DNA of 64,000 nucleotides from Pithys albifrons albifrons (taxonomy: Eukaryota; Chordata; Aves; Passeriformes; Thamnophilidae): NCBI RefSeq assembly GCF_047495875.1, contig NC_092465.1, positions 9,039,160-9,103,159 of the forward strand. The letters are read 5' to 3'. Both the position numbers and the translations under genes were made by a program. Below the pieces are notes generated by a model that worked only from the letters and a program-made list of their open reading frames with translations, was not told the DNA's origin and did not search any database. Below, in pieces: positions 1 through 9,615 of the stretch (position 1 is the stretch's first letter; the number at the start of each line of letters is the position of its first letter).

Positions 1-2403
1 GAAATATCTTTTGTTACCAAACCAGATACTCCATCAACTCACACACCAGATATGAGTCACAGGCTAGCCATTTTTCGCACTGATTCTCAGTCATCCCTTT
101 CACCTATGCCCAGAGAAGATGGACTTAAATATATATACATTTTCATTTAAAGGACCTCCCTCAATTTTCCAGTGTTTTTCAAGTACTGCAGAATAATTTA
201 CCAAAAATATACTTAACCGACATTCCTCAATAGCAAGGAGCTTATTAATCTTTGGCATCTGGGTACCTATTTTCTCCTTTGGAAACAATAACGTAATCAG
301 TTTTATCTAATGAGCCTTTACACTGGGCTAATTGCTAAAAATTAATAGAAATATATCAACAAGGCCATTAAAACAGTGTGTGTGTGTGTGTGGTATATTT
401 AGATATATGAAAGCTGATGAAAAGGCAGGAGGCAGAATGGTTTTCCTTTAAAGCTCTCTAGTGATCAGTGACACGCTGTCATTCAGCATGTTTTATTGTC
501 CACTTGAACCAAATGAATAGAACAGCCTAATGGAAGCCACAGTGTCCTGGATAGACAGTGCATTTGTTACCAAGGCAGAAAATAAAATGTTAGTAAAGCA
601 TCTGAAGCAGCTCTACACCAAATGAGGATGAGATTTCTTATTTATGAATAAGAAAAATAAAACTTGAACAACACCCCTTATTTATTATGCAGCAAAAGAG
701 AAAGCCAGGGTGACTGAAATTCTGCATATAGAGCAAACAGAAAAGTTATCCATTTTCTAGCACAGCCACAAGAGACTAAGTTTCATCTGAAGCTACAGGA
801 TATAAGATCATTGCTGGTTATGAAGGTAAAATCACTTTTTCTGAAGCAGCAGAAATTCACTGATGACAAAACATTACTCATTTTGGCCCATGTTCTAGTT
901 ACAAGTACATCAAAATACTTCTAAAATCTCTAATAATATATAGCTAAAATCTCCTAACTCGAATAAAACATGATCTTTATTCTGCTGCACCACTAATGCT
1001 GGAAAATATTGATCTAAGAGTCAAGAAATTTCATAAGCAGATTATTCTCAAAAAGACTGGTGCATGAAATTCCCTTATTGTTTATAATATATTTGGCAAC
1101 TGACATGCCTTTGGATTTATTTGGAACGGAAGATCTTCATATGGCTCTCATGAAGCACATATGAGAAAATGACCGTGAACTGCTGAGAAGCTTGTGCCCT
1201 TTCCCAAACTAATTATGTTATTTGGAGTCCAGCATCTGCCCTGGAGATCCACAAAACAAACTAATTATCAGATAATCTAATCTGCCGGATTTAGATCAAA
1301 CCTCTAGAAAAACTGGTTGCTAATTATAGGTATCTGCATGTACATATGTGCGTATCTGTATGGACAGTATTTTTAGTTTAACACTATGAATTTAATTAAT
1401 TCAGTTCTTGAAAAGCTTTCTTCCGAGAAAGGCCAGAGGAGAAAGTACTGTGACAACAGCCATAAATCCGCAGCAGAAGGTCTGCTGGGTAAGTAGCACA
1501 GGGCACAAGTTGTAATATTTTTCTGTATTTAAAGTACTTGTGTTCTCTTTGGGTACGTGTGTTTATCTTTATGCAAGTCCTGCCCTGCTCAGAGTACTTC
1601 AATTCCTGGGTAATGGAAATACAATCAGAAGCCTGAATCTCATCACCTTGTTTCATAAATGAATCACTGGAGCAAAAAGAAGAAAAAAACCTAAAAAAAC
1701 CTACTAGGGGCAATCCAAACACAAACACAAACATAATACTGAGATTTCATTTGTTTCTGCAGCCTGAAGGCCAAATTCTTCACTGGGGTAAATTTACAAT
1801 GCCAGCAGAAATTGACATCTGAAATTTGTAGCCTGGGATGAAGTGGCTCAGACAAAATCCAGGAGTCAGTTTAGGCTACTGGTGGTTCAGTGTTCCACAT
1901 AAACGCATCTGGGCACATATTTTTCAGTACATGTGAAGTCCTGTGTACTTTGGCTCAACTTGTGCATGATAATTCTACTAAAAGAGATAGGAATAAAAAA
2001 AAGTCTTCCTCATTAAACCCTCTTAAATCTTCCTCATTAAACTTTAAAAATATGCAGAAGAGAATACAACTGATTCTCTTAACAGATCCATTTGCCATCA
2101 CATTAAAATATAAGTTCAGAAGGTTCGTATCCCATGTTCTGGTTGTAACATCAAATCTTATACAACTTGGCTAAGCCCCTGCTTTCATCAGAAAAGGTCA
2201 AGTTGAAGCAGTAGCTCAGAAATCCAAGACAGCCTAACAACTATTTCCTGACACTAACTAGTGGGTCACTAGAGAAAAGAGATTATCTTTTCACAAAGAT
2301 TACAGCCAAAACAGTAGAGTAATTATGAAGGAGGGAAAGCATTTTCGTTTTTTTGGCCTGAGAATTCTACAACACAAATTCCATTTAAATTATTTTATAT
2401 TAC
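1..2403. other. Intergenic DNA, no gene seen
   Basis: AT-rich non-coding sequence with stops in all frames at short intervals. The longest open frame (1396-1734, minus, 112 codons) has no recognisable domain or splice context and is taken as chance. A short GT dinucleotide run lies at 376-392. I see no CR1 or other mobile element until 2404. The sequence lies upstream of INSIG2 and has no visible promoter features of its own. Confidence 0.6.
376..392. repeat. (GT)n microsatellite
   Basis: Short uninterrupted GT dinucleotide tract of about eight units in intergenic sequence. It is short enough to be only weakly polymorphic. Confidence 0.8.
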
Positions 2404-2520
2404 CATAGAATCATAAAATGGTTTGGGTTGGAAGAGACTTTAAAAATCATGCTGTTCATCCTGCCATGGGCAGGGACACCTCCCACTAGACCAGGCTGGC
2501 TCAAAGCCCCATGCAACCTG
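2404..2520 (-). mobile_element. CR1 LINE fragment, 3' end only
   Basis: The segment opens with CATAGAATCATAAAATGG and continues through the typical inverted CR1 3' UTR text (GGTTTGGGTTGGAAGAGACTTT, then CAGGGACACCTCCCACTAGACCAGG, then AAAGCCCCATGCAACCTGG). It is a 5'-truncated copy in minus orientation, about 120 bp long and without coding sequence. 5' truncation is normal for CR1, which is copied by target-primed reverse transcription from its 3' end. Family assignment is by recognition of the consensus; the subfamily cannot be given. Confidence 0.85.
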
Positions 2521-2841
2521 GACAGTTATGTACTTCTGTCTTCCTTCTTTCTCCAGCACATGGCTCTCCAGTGTTGCCTCTGTGATCCTGAGACTTCAAA
2601 AAGAAAATATATAATAATGCTGACTCAGACAATTCTTGTGTTTTCATAGCTTCGGGGAGACTTACACGGAGTTGATTGCTAGTTACCACTCTATTTATCC
2701 CGGTGTTCCTTGCACAATTCAGTTGCCCAACACCAGACTTCACTTTTCTCTTGCCAAGCTGCAGCAGTGTCATGAATTTAGAGTGAGACTCAAGAGCACT
2801 TCTTTATCAGGCTCTGGCAACCCATTAATAACAGCATCAGG

Positions 2842-4470
2842 TAGAATCATAGAATCATAGAATCGAGTGGGTTGGAAAAGACCTCCGAGATCATCAAGTC
2901 CAACCCTTGGTCCAACTCCAGTCCGTTTACCAGATCATGGCACTCAGTGCCATGGCCAATCTCAGTTTAAAAACCTCCAAGGATGGGGAATCCACCCCCT
3001 CTCTGGGCAGGTCATCCCAATGCCTGATTACTCTCTCTGGAAAGAATTTTTTTATGATCTCCAACTTAAATTTCCCCTGGCAGAGCTTAAGCCCATCCCC
3101 CTTGTCCTATTGCTGACTGCCTGGGAGAAGAGACCAACCCCCATCTGGCTAGAATTTCCCTTCAGGTAGTTACAGACAGTGATGAGGTCACCTCTGAGCC
3201 TCCTCTTCTCCAGACTAAACACCCCCAGCTCCCTCAGCCTCTCCCCATAGGACTTATGCTCCAGTCCCTTCACCAGCCTTGTTGCTCTTCTCTGGACCCG
3301 CTCCAGCCCCTCAATATCTTTCCTGAACTGAGGGGCCCAGAACTGAACACAGTACTCAAGGTGTGGCCTCACCAATGCAGAGTACAGGGGAAAGATCACT
3401 TCCCTGGTCCTGCTAGCCATGCTATTTTTGATACAGGACAGGATACCATTGGCCTTCTTGGCCACCTGGGCACACGGTTGGCTCATGTTGAGCTTCCTGT
3501 CAATTAGTACCCCAAGGTCCCTTTTTGCATGGCTGCTCTCCAGCTATTCTGTGCCCAGCGTGTAGCGCTGCAGGGGGTTGTTGTGGCCAAAGAGTAGGAC
3601 CTGGCACTTGGCTTTATTGAACTTCATCCCATTGGAATCAGCCCATCTCTCAAGTCTATCCAGATCCCTCTGTAGGGCCCTCCTGCCTTCCAGCAGATCG
3701 ACACTCCCTCCCAACCTGGTGGCATCAGCAAATTTGCTGATGATGGTCTCAATCCCCTCATCTAAATCATCAATAAAGATGTTAATCAGGACAGGACCCA
3801 ACACAGACCCCTGGGGAACACCACTAGTGACCGGCTGCCAGCTGGATGCAGCTCCATTCACCAGCACTCTCTGGGCCCGGCCATCCAGCCAGCTCCTCAG
3901 CCAGCAGAGAGTGCCTCTGTCCAAGCCATGGGCTACCAGCTTTTCCAGGAGTATATTATGGGAGACAGTGTCAAAGGCCTTGCTGAACTCCAGATAGACC
4001 ACATCCATAGCTTTCCCCTCATCCACCAGGTGGGTCACCTGATCATAAAAGGAGATCAGGTTGGTCAGACAGGACCTGCCCCTCCTAAACTCATGCTGGC
4101 TGGGTCTAATCCCTTGTCCATCCTGAAGGTGCTGTGTGATTGCACTCAGGATGAACTGCTCCATAACCCTGCCAGGCACTGAGGTCAGGCTGACAGGCCT
4201 GTAGTTGCCAGGGTCAGCCTTACAGCCCGTTTTTGTGGTTGGGGTGACATTCGCCAACTTCCAATCATCTGAGACCTCCCCAGAGAGCCAGGACTGTTGG
4301 AAGATGATGGAGAGAGGCTTGGCAAGCTCTCCTGCCAGCTTCCTTATCACCCTGGGATGGATCCCATCTGGTCCCATAGACTTGTTAGGATCCAGCTGGC
4401 TCAGTAAGTCACTAACTATTTCCTCCTGGAATACAGGAGGATGTTTTATTGTTTGAAATTGTAGAGATTC
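2842..4470 (-). mobile_element. CR1 LINE, long 5'-truncated copy
   Basis: On the plus strand it begins with the inverted 8-bp CR1 terminal repeat (TAGAATCATAGAATCATAGAATC) followed by the 3' UTR and then, read on the minus strand, the C-terminal and central parts of the CR1 reverse transcriptase. The 3' end is intact. The 5' boundary is fuzzy: clear CR1 protein similarity (reading [19 protein letters not shown]) fades near 4440-4480. It is the longest mobile element in the window at about 1.6 kb, against about 4.5 kb for a full CR1. I see no convincing target-site duplication. Confidence 0.9.
3052..4470 (-). pseudogene. CR1 ORF2 reverse transcriptase remnant
   Basis: Minus-strand reading gives the CR1 reverse-transcriptase order: [29 protein letters not shown], the palm motif with [13 protein letters not shown], then [13 protein letters not shown], and the C-terminal connection text [17 protein letters not shown]. 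Two lesions show it is dead. The F-A-D-D catalytic box reads FADA, so the second essential aspartate is lost. A TAG stop at 3544-3546 interrupts the frame where CR1 proteins normally have Trp (the text resumes downstream in the same frame with [16 protein letters not shown]). The endonuclease domain is missing through 5' truncation. It is a fossil with no expected function. Confidence 0.88.
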
Positions 4471-4479
4471 TGAGACTAA

Positions 4480-5310
4480 TTGCCCAGCCCAGGGTGTGTA
4501 AGGCTGTTTTAGATGCCCCAGAGTGGCTCTCCCCAGCCACAGACTCAGGAAGGTAAAGGTCTTGCAGGTGGCTGTCACATCCCCAGCTCCATGCAGGTGT
4601 CCTGGATTCCTCAAAGTGTTTCTTAGACAGACCATTAATCTATGTTTAGGCACCTGAATCACTTACTGACTGTCAAAAGCAACTATAGCTGATGGAATAT
4701 ACTTCATTAAAACTGCTTTTAATGGAAAATTGTGTTTCTAAGTGAGCTCTTGGTTCCTTTATTTCTGCATTTGCATCATGTGCTTTCTGAGGGAAAGGTC
4801 AAATTTGAGACATAGCTGAATGCTGCAAAATGGAAATATTTGTTGGAAATGAGAACTCATGGTATTTGAATTGTCACTGTAAATTTGCACATTTCCGTTG
4901 GCTAAGAGAAATAGACATTTTTCAGACTGCTCTGTAATGTGTCCTTCCCAGCACTGTCAATGCCAGCAGTGATTGCTGTCAGACAGAAGCACCTGAGACT
5001 GCTGCAACACAAACATTCCTCAACACTGACCCAGATAACCTATGCTGTTGAACAAATTACACAGGATAACATCATTATGCCCTTATTCTGAGGCCTAAGA
5101 GTTAGATGTCTATGAATTTTGACACCCTTTCCATTTCCAACAGGTGAAGGAAAAAAGTAGGTTTCTGCAGAGGACAATTTTTTAACTTAAAATAGATACA
5201 ACATCAAATGAGCAAAAGGATCTCTCCATGTGTGCTGTTTCTTTCTACCACCTGCAGAGGAATCTGCTGCTCTCTTTGGACTGTAAACTCTGCAGAAGTA
5301 GCCTGGTTTG
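4480..5310. other. Intergenic DNA, no gene seen
   Basis: Unique-looking AT-rich sequence between two CR1 copies. No open frame with recognisable content, no RNA gene and no tandem repeat were seen. Part of 4480-4660 could be diverged CR1, since the open frame of the neighbouring copy runs on to 4662, but the residues there no longer resemble the family. Confidence 0.5.
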
Positions 5311-5447
5311 TAGAATCTTAGAATATCCTGACTTGGAAGAGACCCACAAGGATCACTGAATCCAACTCCTGGCCCTGCACAGGACAACCTCAAGAATCCC
5401 ATGATGTGTCTGAGAGGTTCCCACTCTGTCTTTGTACAATGAAGGGC
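5311..5447 (-). mobile_element. CR1 LINE fragment
   Basis: Starts with TAGAATCTTAGAATATCCTG and continues with ACTTGGAAGAGACCCACAAGG, ATCACTGAATCCAACTCCTG and GCCCTGCACAGGACAACC. This is the inverted 3' end of a CR1 copy of a different subfamily from the 2842 copy, which reads ATCATCAAGTCCAACCCTTGG. It is a heavily 5'-truncated remnant with no coding sequence. Confidence 0.8.
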
Positions 5448-8410
5448 AAATTAGGACTGGGTTATTGTCCTATCTCAAAATAATTTATAATTAGTTGCTG
5501 ATATTCTTTATAGGCATAGGTATAAAGTCTGTATCTCTACAAATATAATGTCAACTGAAATAAATTCAGTCAACAGTATTGCCAAATGCAATTGGTGTTG
5601 AGATTACCTGCTAATCACTACATGGTAAGCCTTGGGATAGTGGGCAGAAGCTTTCAAATGCAGTTGCTAACATCTTTTCCTTCCTTGTGGATCTGAGAGG
5701 CTGCAAAGGGAATGAAGGAGAAAGAAGGATCTCGTGACAGCAGAGAAGTTGTTAACCTTAAACTTAAATAAAATAATTTTCATTCTAACTTCAAGGACAT
5801 ATATTTAAAATATTTTCAATTGAGTTCAGAAAATATTTTAATTTCTCATGCAAGGTTACTTTCCTTCTCAGACACTGCAGGTTTTCTGGTTGCGTTTTTT
5901 ACACCATTTTTATCATCCACTCATCCGTCTATTTTTAGCTTGATTTGACATGAATTTCCTCCCTGCCCTTTTTGCATATACTTACTCATCTGCACTGACC
6001 TTATTTTGACTCTCAGCAAGTGACACACTTATGATAGATGCCCATACACCCAGGGCTAGAATGCATTCAGATACATTCTCCATGTCTCCAGGCTCCATAC
6101 AGTCCTTGCTTCTCACTAGAATTTACCACTGAAAAAAATACACCCACTGAAGCTCAGTGTCCAGCTATTTTCTGTCCTTTGAATCTATAGATGTTGTATG
6201 GTGATTTAATTTCTAAATCCCATATTTAGATGTACTCTAGAGTGATGATGACTACCTTGCATTTCCAGTATCTTATTTAAATGTCATAGTCCTTCAGCGC
6301 TACAGCTGTTTGTGCCTCGTGATGCAATGTGGTTATCTTGGCAAACTACTGACTGGGTTGGAGTCCATATCTCAGAAACCACAGCCATGGCTGGCAGTGT
6401 TTACTCCCTAGGTAACTATTTTAGCAAGTACTGAATGATTATGGAAACTAGATCAGGGCTGAACCACGCTGGCAGAGCAACATGGGAAAACCCAGACTGC
6501 CTTAGTTCATGCAGCACCTTTCAGTACATAAATAAAGGGCTTTAGCCTCTGGAGCTGACAACCCAGCACCTTTTGCAAGTGGCTAAATAAATAAACAAAA
6601 CCGCTTTTGATTTCAGCTTTAAAGTTGTATATCTTATTGCTAACCTGAGATAAGCACAAGCCCTTTTCACATGTAAGAATGCACGTGATCTGATGGTTTC
6701 ACATTGCTGCTGTCTCTTTTTCCTTTCCTCTCTAAAATGCCAGCGCTATTGGAAAATCAATTTTATAGAACTTGTCCACTACTTGTGATGCTCTTGCCAA
6801 GACCCCAGTCTAGTTCACAGCATGCTGCCTCTCTGTGCCTAACGAGCTCCCTGTGAGCTGCAGGACTTGTCAGCAGTACTGATCTCTGCCTCTGACCAGC
6901 TGTATGCTAACCCAGGCTTCTGCTATGCCTCCTTCTGCACGTAGTAAAAGACAAGACAGCATCCCCAGCTGGTGAGAGAAAACACATTTATGGAAAATGT
7001 GCTCAGTTCTTTAATTCTTCATTTTGGCCTTCCAGAAGCCTTCTGTATGCATGAAAAACTTCTAAGAAGGCTTTGAAAGAGAATTATATTCCTGAAGAAT
7101 AATTTAAAGAAAAATCTCTTGTTTACTTTTTTTTTTTTTTACAATACCAGCTAGAGGCCTGAAATAACAGCAGTACTTAACATAGTTGTCTGAGATGTGA
7201 AATGAAGAAGGGACAGGCATTCCTTGTTGGAAAAGTGCTGTTGGTCATTGACAATGCTTCAGCACAGGTCACAAACAGGCTTCTGCAGAATTCCTGCTAC
7301 AGGGATGCCACAGATACTTAGGATCTGCAGACTGTGCTTGGAGAGCCTGTCCTGAGTTAAGCTGGCAAAATGCCAACTGCCCAATACACAGTCAAGAGCT
7401 CTACAGACATTCACTCATATACCTAACAGGAAGAAAAGCCTGGCTTGTCCCTGGGAACAAGGCTCCTATCCTGATGGTCTTACACTGAATGCACTTTGTG
7501 GTTGCCCCACCACTCAAGCAGCTCAACGGGAATTACTGAGAATAAAAAGACTTTGTTTATGTGTGATAAAAAAAAAAAAAGTTGAATCATTTGAAAATTC
7601 ATTTGTTGCTCATCTAAACCACAGTGGGTTTCTACTGCTGCAGGTGTCTCCCTTTTCCATTCTTAATATGTCTATTATAGACTCATGTACTCCCCTCTGA
7701 GTTTCTACATGTTTGGTGACACTGTTGTTCACAACATACCAGCACAAAGAAAACCACAGTTATCACTAAAGATGACACTACAGTAAACAGCTAGAAATTC
7801 CATCCTACCCAGCCATTATTCTGGGAACTGTAGTGGAATCTGCACTGAATCACTTTGACCTCTGTCAAAGTCTTTGCAATGAAATACTAAGCTTGGGGGA
7901 ATGCAACATGCAAATATTTGTAATAAATTGTATTCAATATCAGTGCAATGAGAAAGGGAAGAGTTCATTAATAGCAGAATAATAATGAATATGTTATAGT
8001 GAATATACATAATATATAGATGAATGTAACAGTACTATTCTCCCATAATCCAGCTCATGTATATATTATAAATTGGTTTTTTTAATTGTGATGTCTTTAC
8101 CAGTTTTCAAGACTGGCTAAAGCAAATTGTTTTCTGCTTAATGTTGTACATTCTTCCAAAGAGGCCCAAAATGGTGATGAAAATGTGGCTTCTGGAGTAA
8201 GGGAATGTGTAATTTTAGCCTCAATCAATGAAGTCAAGTGCATGGGAAAATCTTTGCAGGATAAGATGCTCAGGAGGGCCAGAGCCAGGCTAGCAGCTTC
8301 AGCTGCGGACAAGGACTTCATCGGCCTGTCTGTGCCTGGGCATTTAACAGTGTGCCAAGCCTGGCTGGGTGATGCAAACAGCCCAACATGTCTGGATTTT
8401 TCTGTAATTA
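5448..8410. other. Intergenic DNA, no gene seen
   Basis: About 3 kb of AT-rich sequence without a supported gene. It includes a T14 run (7127-7140) and an A-run near 7568-7580. The short open frames here (largest about 119 codons at 8097-8456, minus, running into CR1 sequence) have no domain signature. No RNA gene or mobile element was recognised. Confidence 0.55.
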
Positions 8411-8793
8411 TACAATGATGGAATGTCAAGGGGTTGAAAAGGACCTTAAACATCACCTACTCTCACGAGCAGGGACACCCTCCCATGGGACCAGGTTGTT
8501 CAAGGCCTTATCCAACCTGGCCTTGAACACTGCCAGGGTTGGGGCACCCACAGTCTCCCTGGGCAACCTGTGCCAGGGCCTCACTAGCCTCACAGTAAAA
8601 AATTTCTCACTAATATCTAACCTGAATTTTCCCTCTCTCAGTTTGTACTCATTACTCGTTGTCCTGTCACTACAGTTCCTGATGAGTAGTCCCTCTCCAA
8701 CTTCTCTGCAGCCCCCTCTAGATACTTGAAGGTTGCTGAGGTCTCCACCCAACCTTCTCTTCTCCAGGCTCAACAGCCCCAACTTTCCCAGGC
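8411..8793 (-). mobile_element. CR1 LINE fragment
   Basis: Inverted CR1 text: ACCAGGTTGTTCAAGGCC, TATCCAACCTGGCCTTGAAC, CACTGCCAGGGTTGGGGC and CTTCTCTTCTCCAGGCTCAA are all CR1 3' region phrases. Read on the minus strand, the end of ORF2 is visible (GLLSLEKRRLGGDL). It is 5'-truncated at about 8793, where a second CR1 copy begins at once. Confidence 0.85.
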
Positions 8794-8797
8794 TGTT

Positions 8798-9325
8798 ACA
8801 GAATCACAGAATATGCTGAGTTGAAAGTGATTCATTAGGATCATCGAGTCCAACCTTTGGACCTGCACAGGTCACCCTAAGAGTCACCTCAGGTGCCTCA
8901 CAGCATTGTACAAACGCTTCTTCAACTCTGGCAGGCTTTGCGCTGTGATCACTTCCCAGTGCTCAGCCATTCTCTGGGTGAAAAGCCTTTTCCTGATACC
9001 CAACCTAAACCTCCCCTAACAAAGCGTCAGGCCACTTCCTGCAGTGTCGTCACTGTCGCGAGAGTGGCAGATCAGAGCCTGCTCTCCTGAGGATGGAGAA
9101 GACCACGACGAGGTCTCTGCTCAGTCTTCTCTCCTCCAGCTGAACACACCAAGTGCCCTCAGCTCCTCCTCATACCCCCAGCTTCTCCTCCAGGCCCTTC
9201 CCCATCCTCCCTGCCCTCCTTTGGACGCTAACAGCTCAGTATCTTTCCTATACTGCATGCCCCAAATTGCATACAGTACTCCAGCCCTCTTAGGAACATC
9301 GTGGCGCTCCCCTGGCCTTGCCCCA
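8798..9325 (-). mobile_element. CR1 LINE fragment, second subfamily
   Basis: Begins again with an inverted CR1 3' end (ACAGAATCACAGAATATGCTG, then CATCGAGTCCAACCTTTGGAC and CACAGGTCACCCTAAGAG). It continues through ACCTAAACCTCCCC and TCTCCTCCAGCTGAACA to GTACTCCAGCCCTC. Its text differs from the adjoining copy, so these are two separate insertions of different subfamilies lying head to tail. The 5' boundary near 9325 is approximate. This copy ends less than 300 bp from the INSIG2 CpG island. Confidence 0.78.
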
Positions 9326-9376
9326 ACAGTTCGGGCACCAAACGCCTTCCCGCGGTGGATCAGCGCGGTGTGCGCG

Positions 9377-9508
9377 ATGTCTGGATGCACGGATGTACGA
9401 TGTAAGGATGAATGCATGGATGGATGCACAGATATATGGATGCACGGATGTTTGGATGCACTGGTGTATGGAGGAACGTATGTATTGATGTTTGGATGCA
9501 CGGACGCC
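9377..9508. repeat. Degenerate GGATGCAC-type tandem repeat
   Basis: Imperfect tandem array built on GGAT/GATG units with repeated GGATGCACGGATGT-like blocks (for example around 9383, 9451 and 9494). The array is diverged and not a clean microsatellite. It lies directly upstream of the CpG island. The open frames over it, which translate to repeating C-M-D-G-type residues, are products of the repeat and not genes. Confidence 0.75.
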
Positions 9509-9579
9509 CTCTGGCACATCCCGCAGCTCTGTCCCGTACCCGGCGCGCCCCAGGGCCCGGCGGGCTCTGCGGAGGCTGC

Positions 9580-9615
9580 GCGGGGCGGGGCCTGGGGGAA
9601 GATGGCGGAGGCCGA
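9580..9615 (+). other. INSIG2: INSIG2 exon 1 (5' leader), 5' end uncertain
   Basis: The 3' boundary is set by the donor CCGA|GTGAGT at 9616. The 5' boundary is a guess based on the GC box and YY1 element. An ATG at 9602 lies inside this exon but does not lead to the INSIG2 frame: spliced to exon 2 at 13263 it reads 11 codons and stops at 13282-13284. The exon is therefore leader sequence, possibly carrying a short upstream ORF. Confidence 0.5.
9599..9608 (+). promoter_or_regulatory. YY1-type AAGATGGCGG element at probable start site
   Basis: AAGATGGCGG matches the YY1 motif that in many CpG-island genes sits at or just after the transcription start on the sense strand. Its orientation agrees with plus-strand transcription. 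The GC box lies about 10 bp upstream and a donor site (GTGAGT) begins 8 bp downstream. The transcription start itself is not measurable from sequence. Confidence 0.55.

Noticed and set aside
3544..4662. 372-codon minus-strand frame as a host gene
   Set aside because: It is the CR1 reverse transcriptase remnant, recognisable by its RT motifs and CR1 3' tail.
1..9400. CCDC93, a neighbour of INSIG2 in mammals
   Set aside because: No frame or exon-like segment upstream resembles it; if synteny holds, it lies outside the window.
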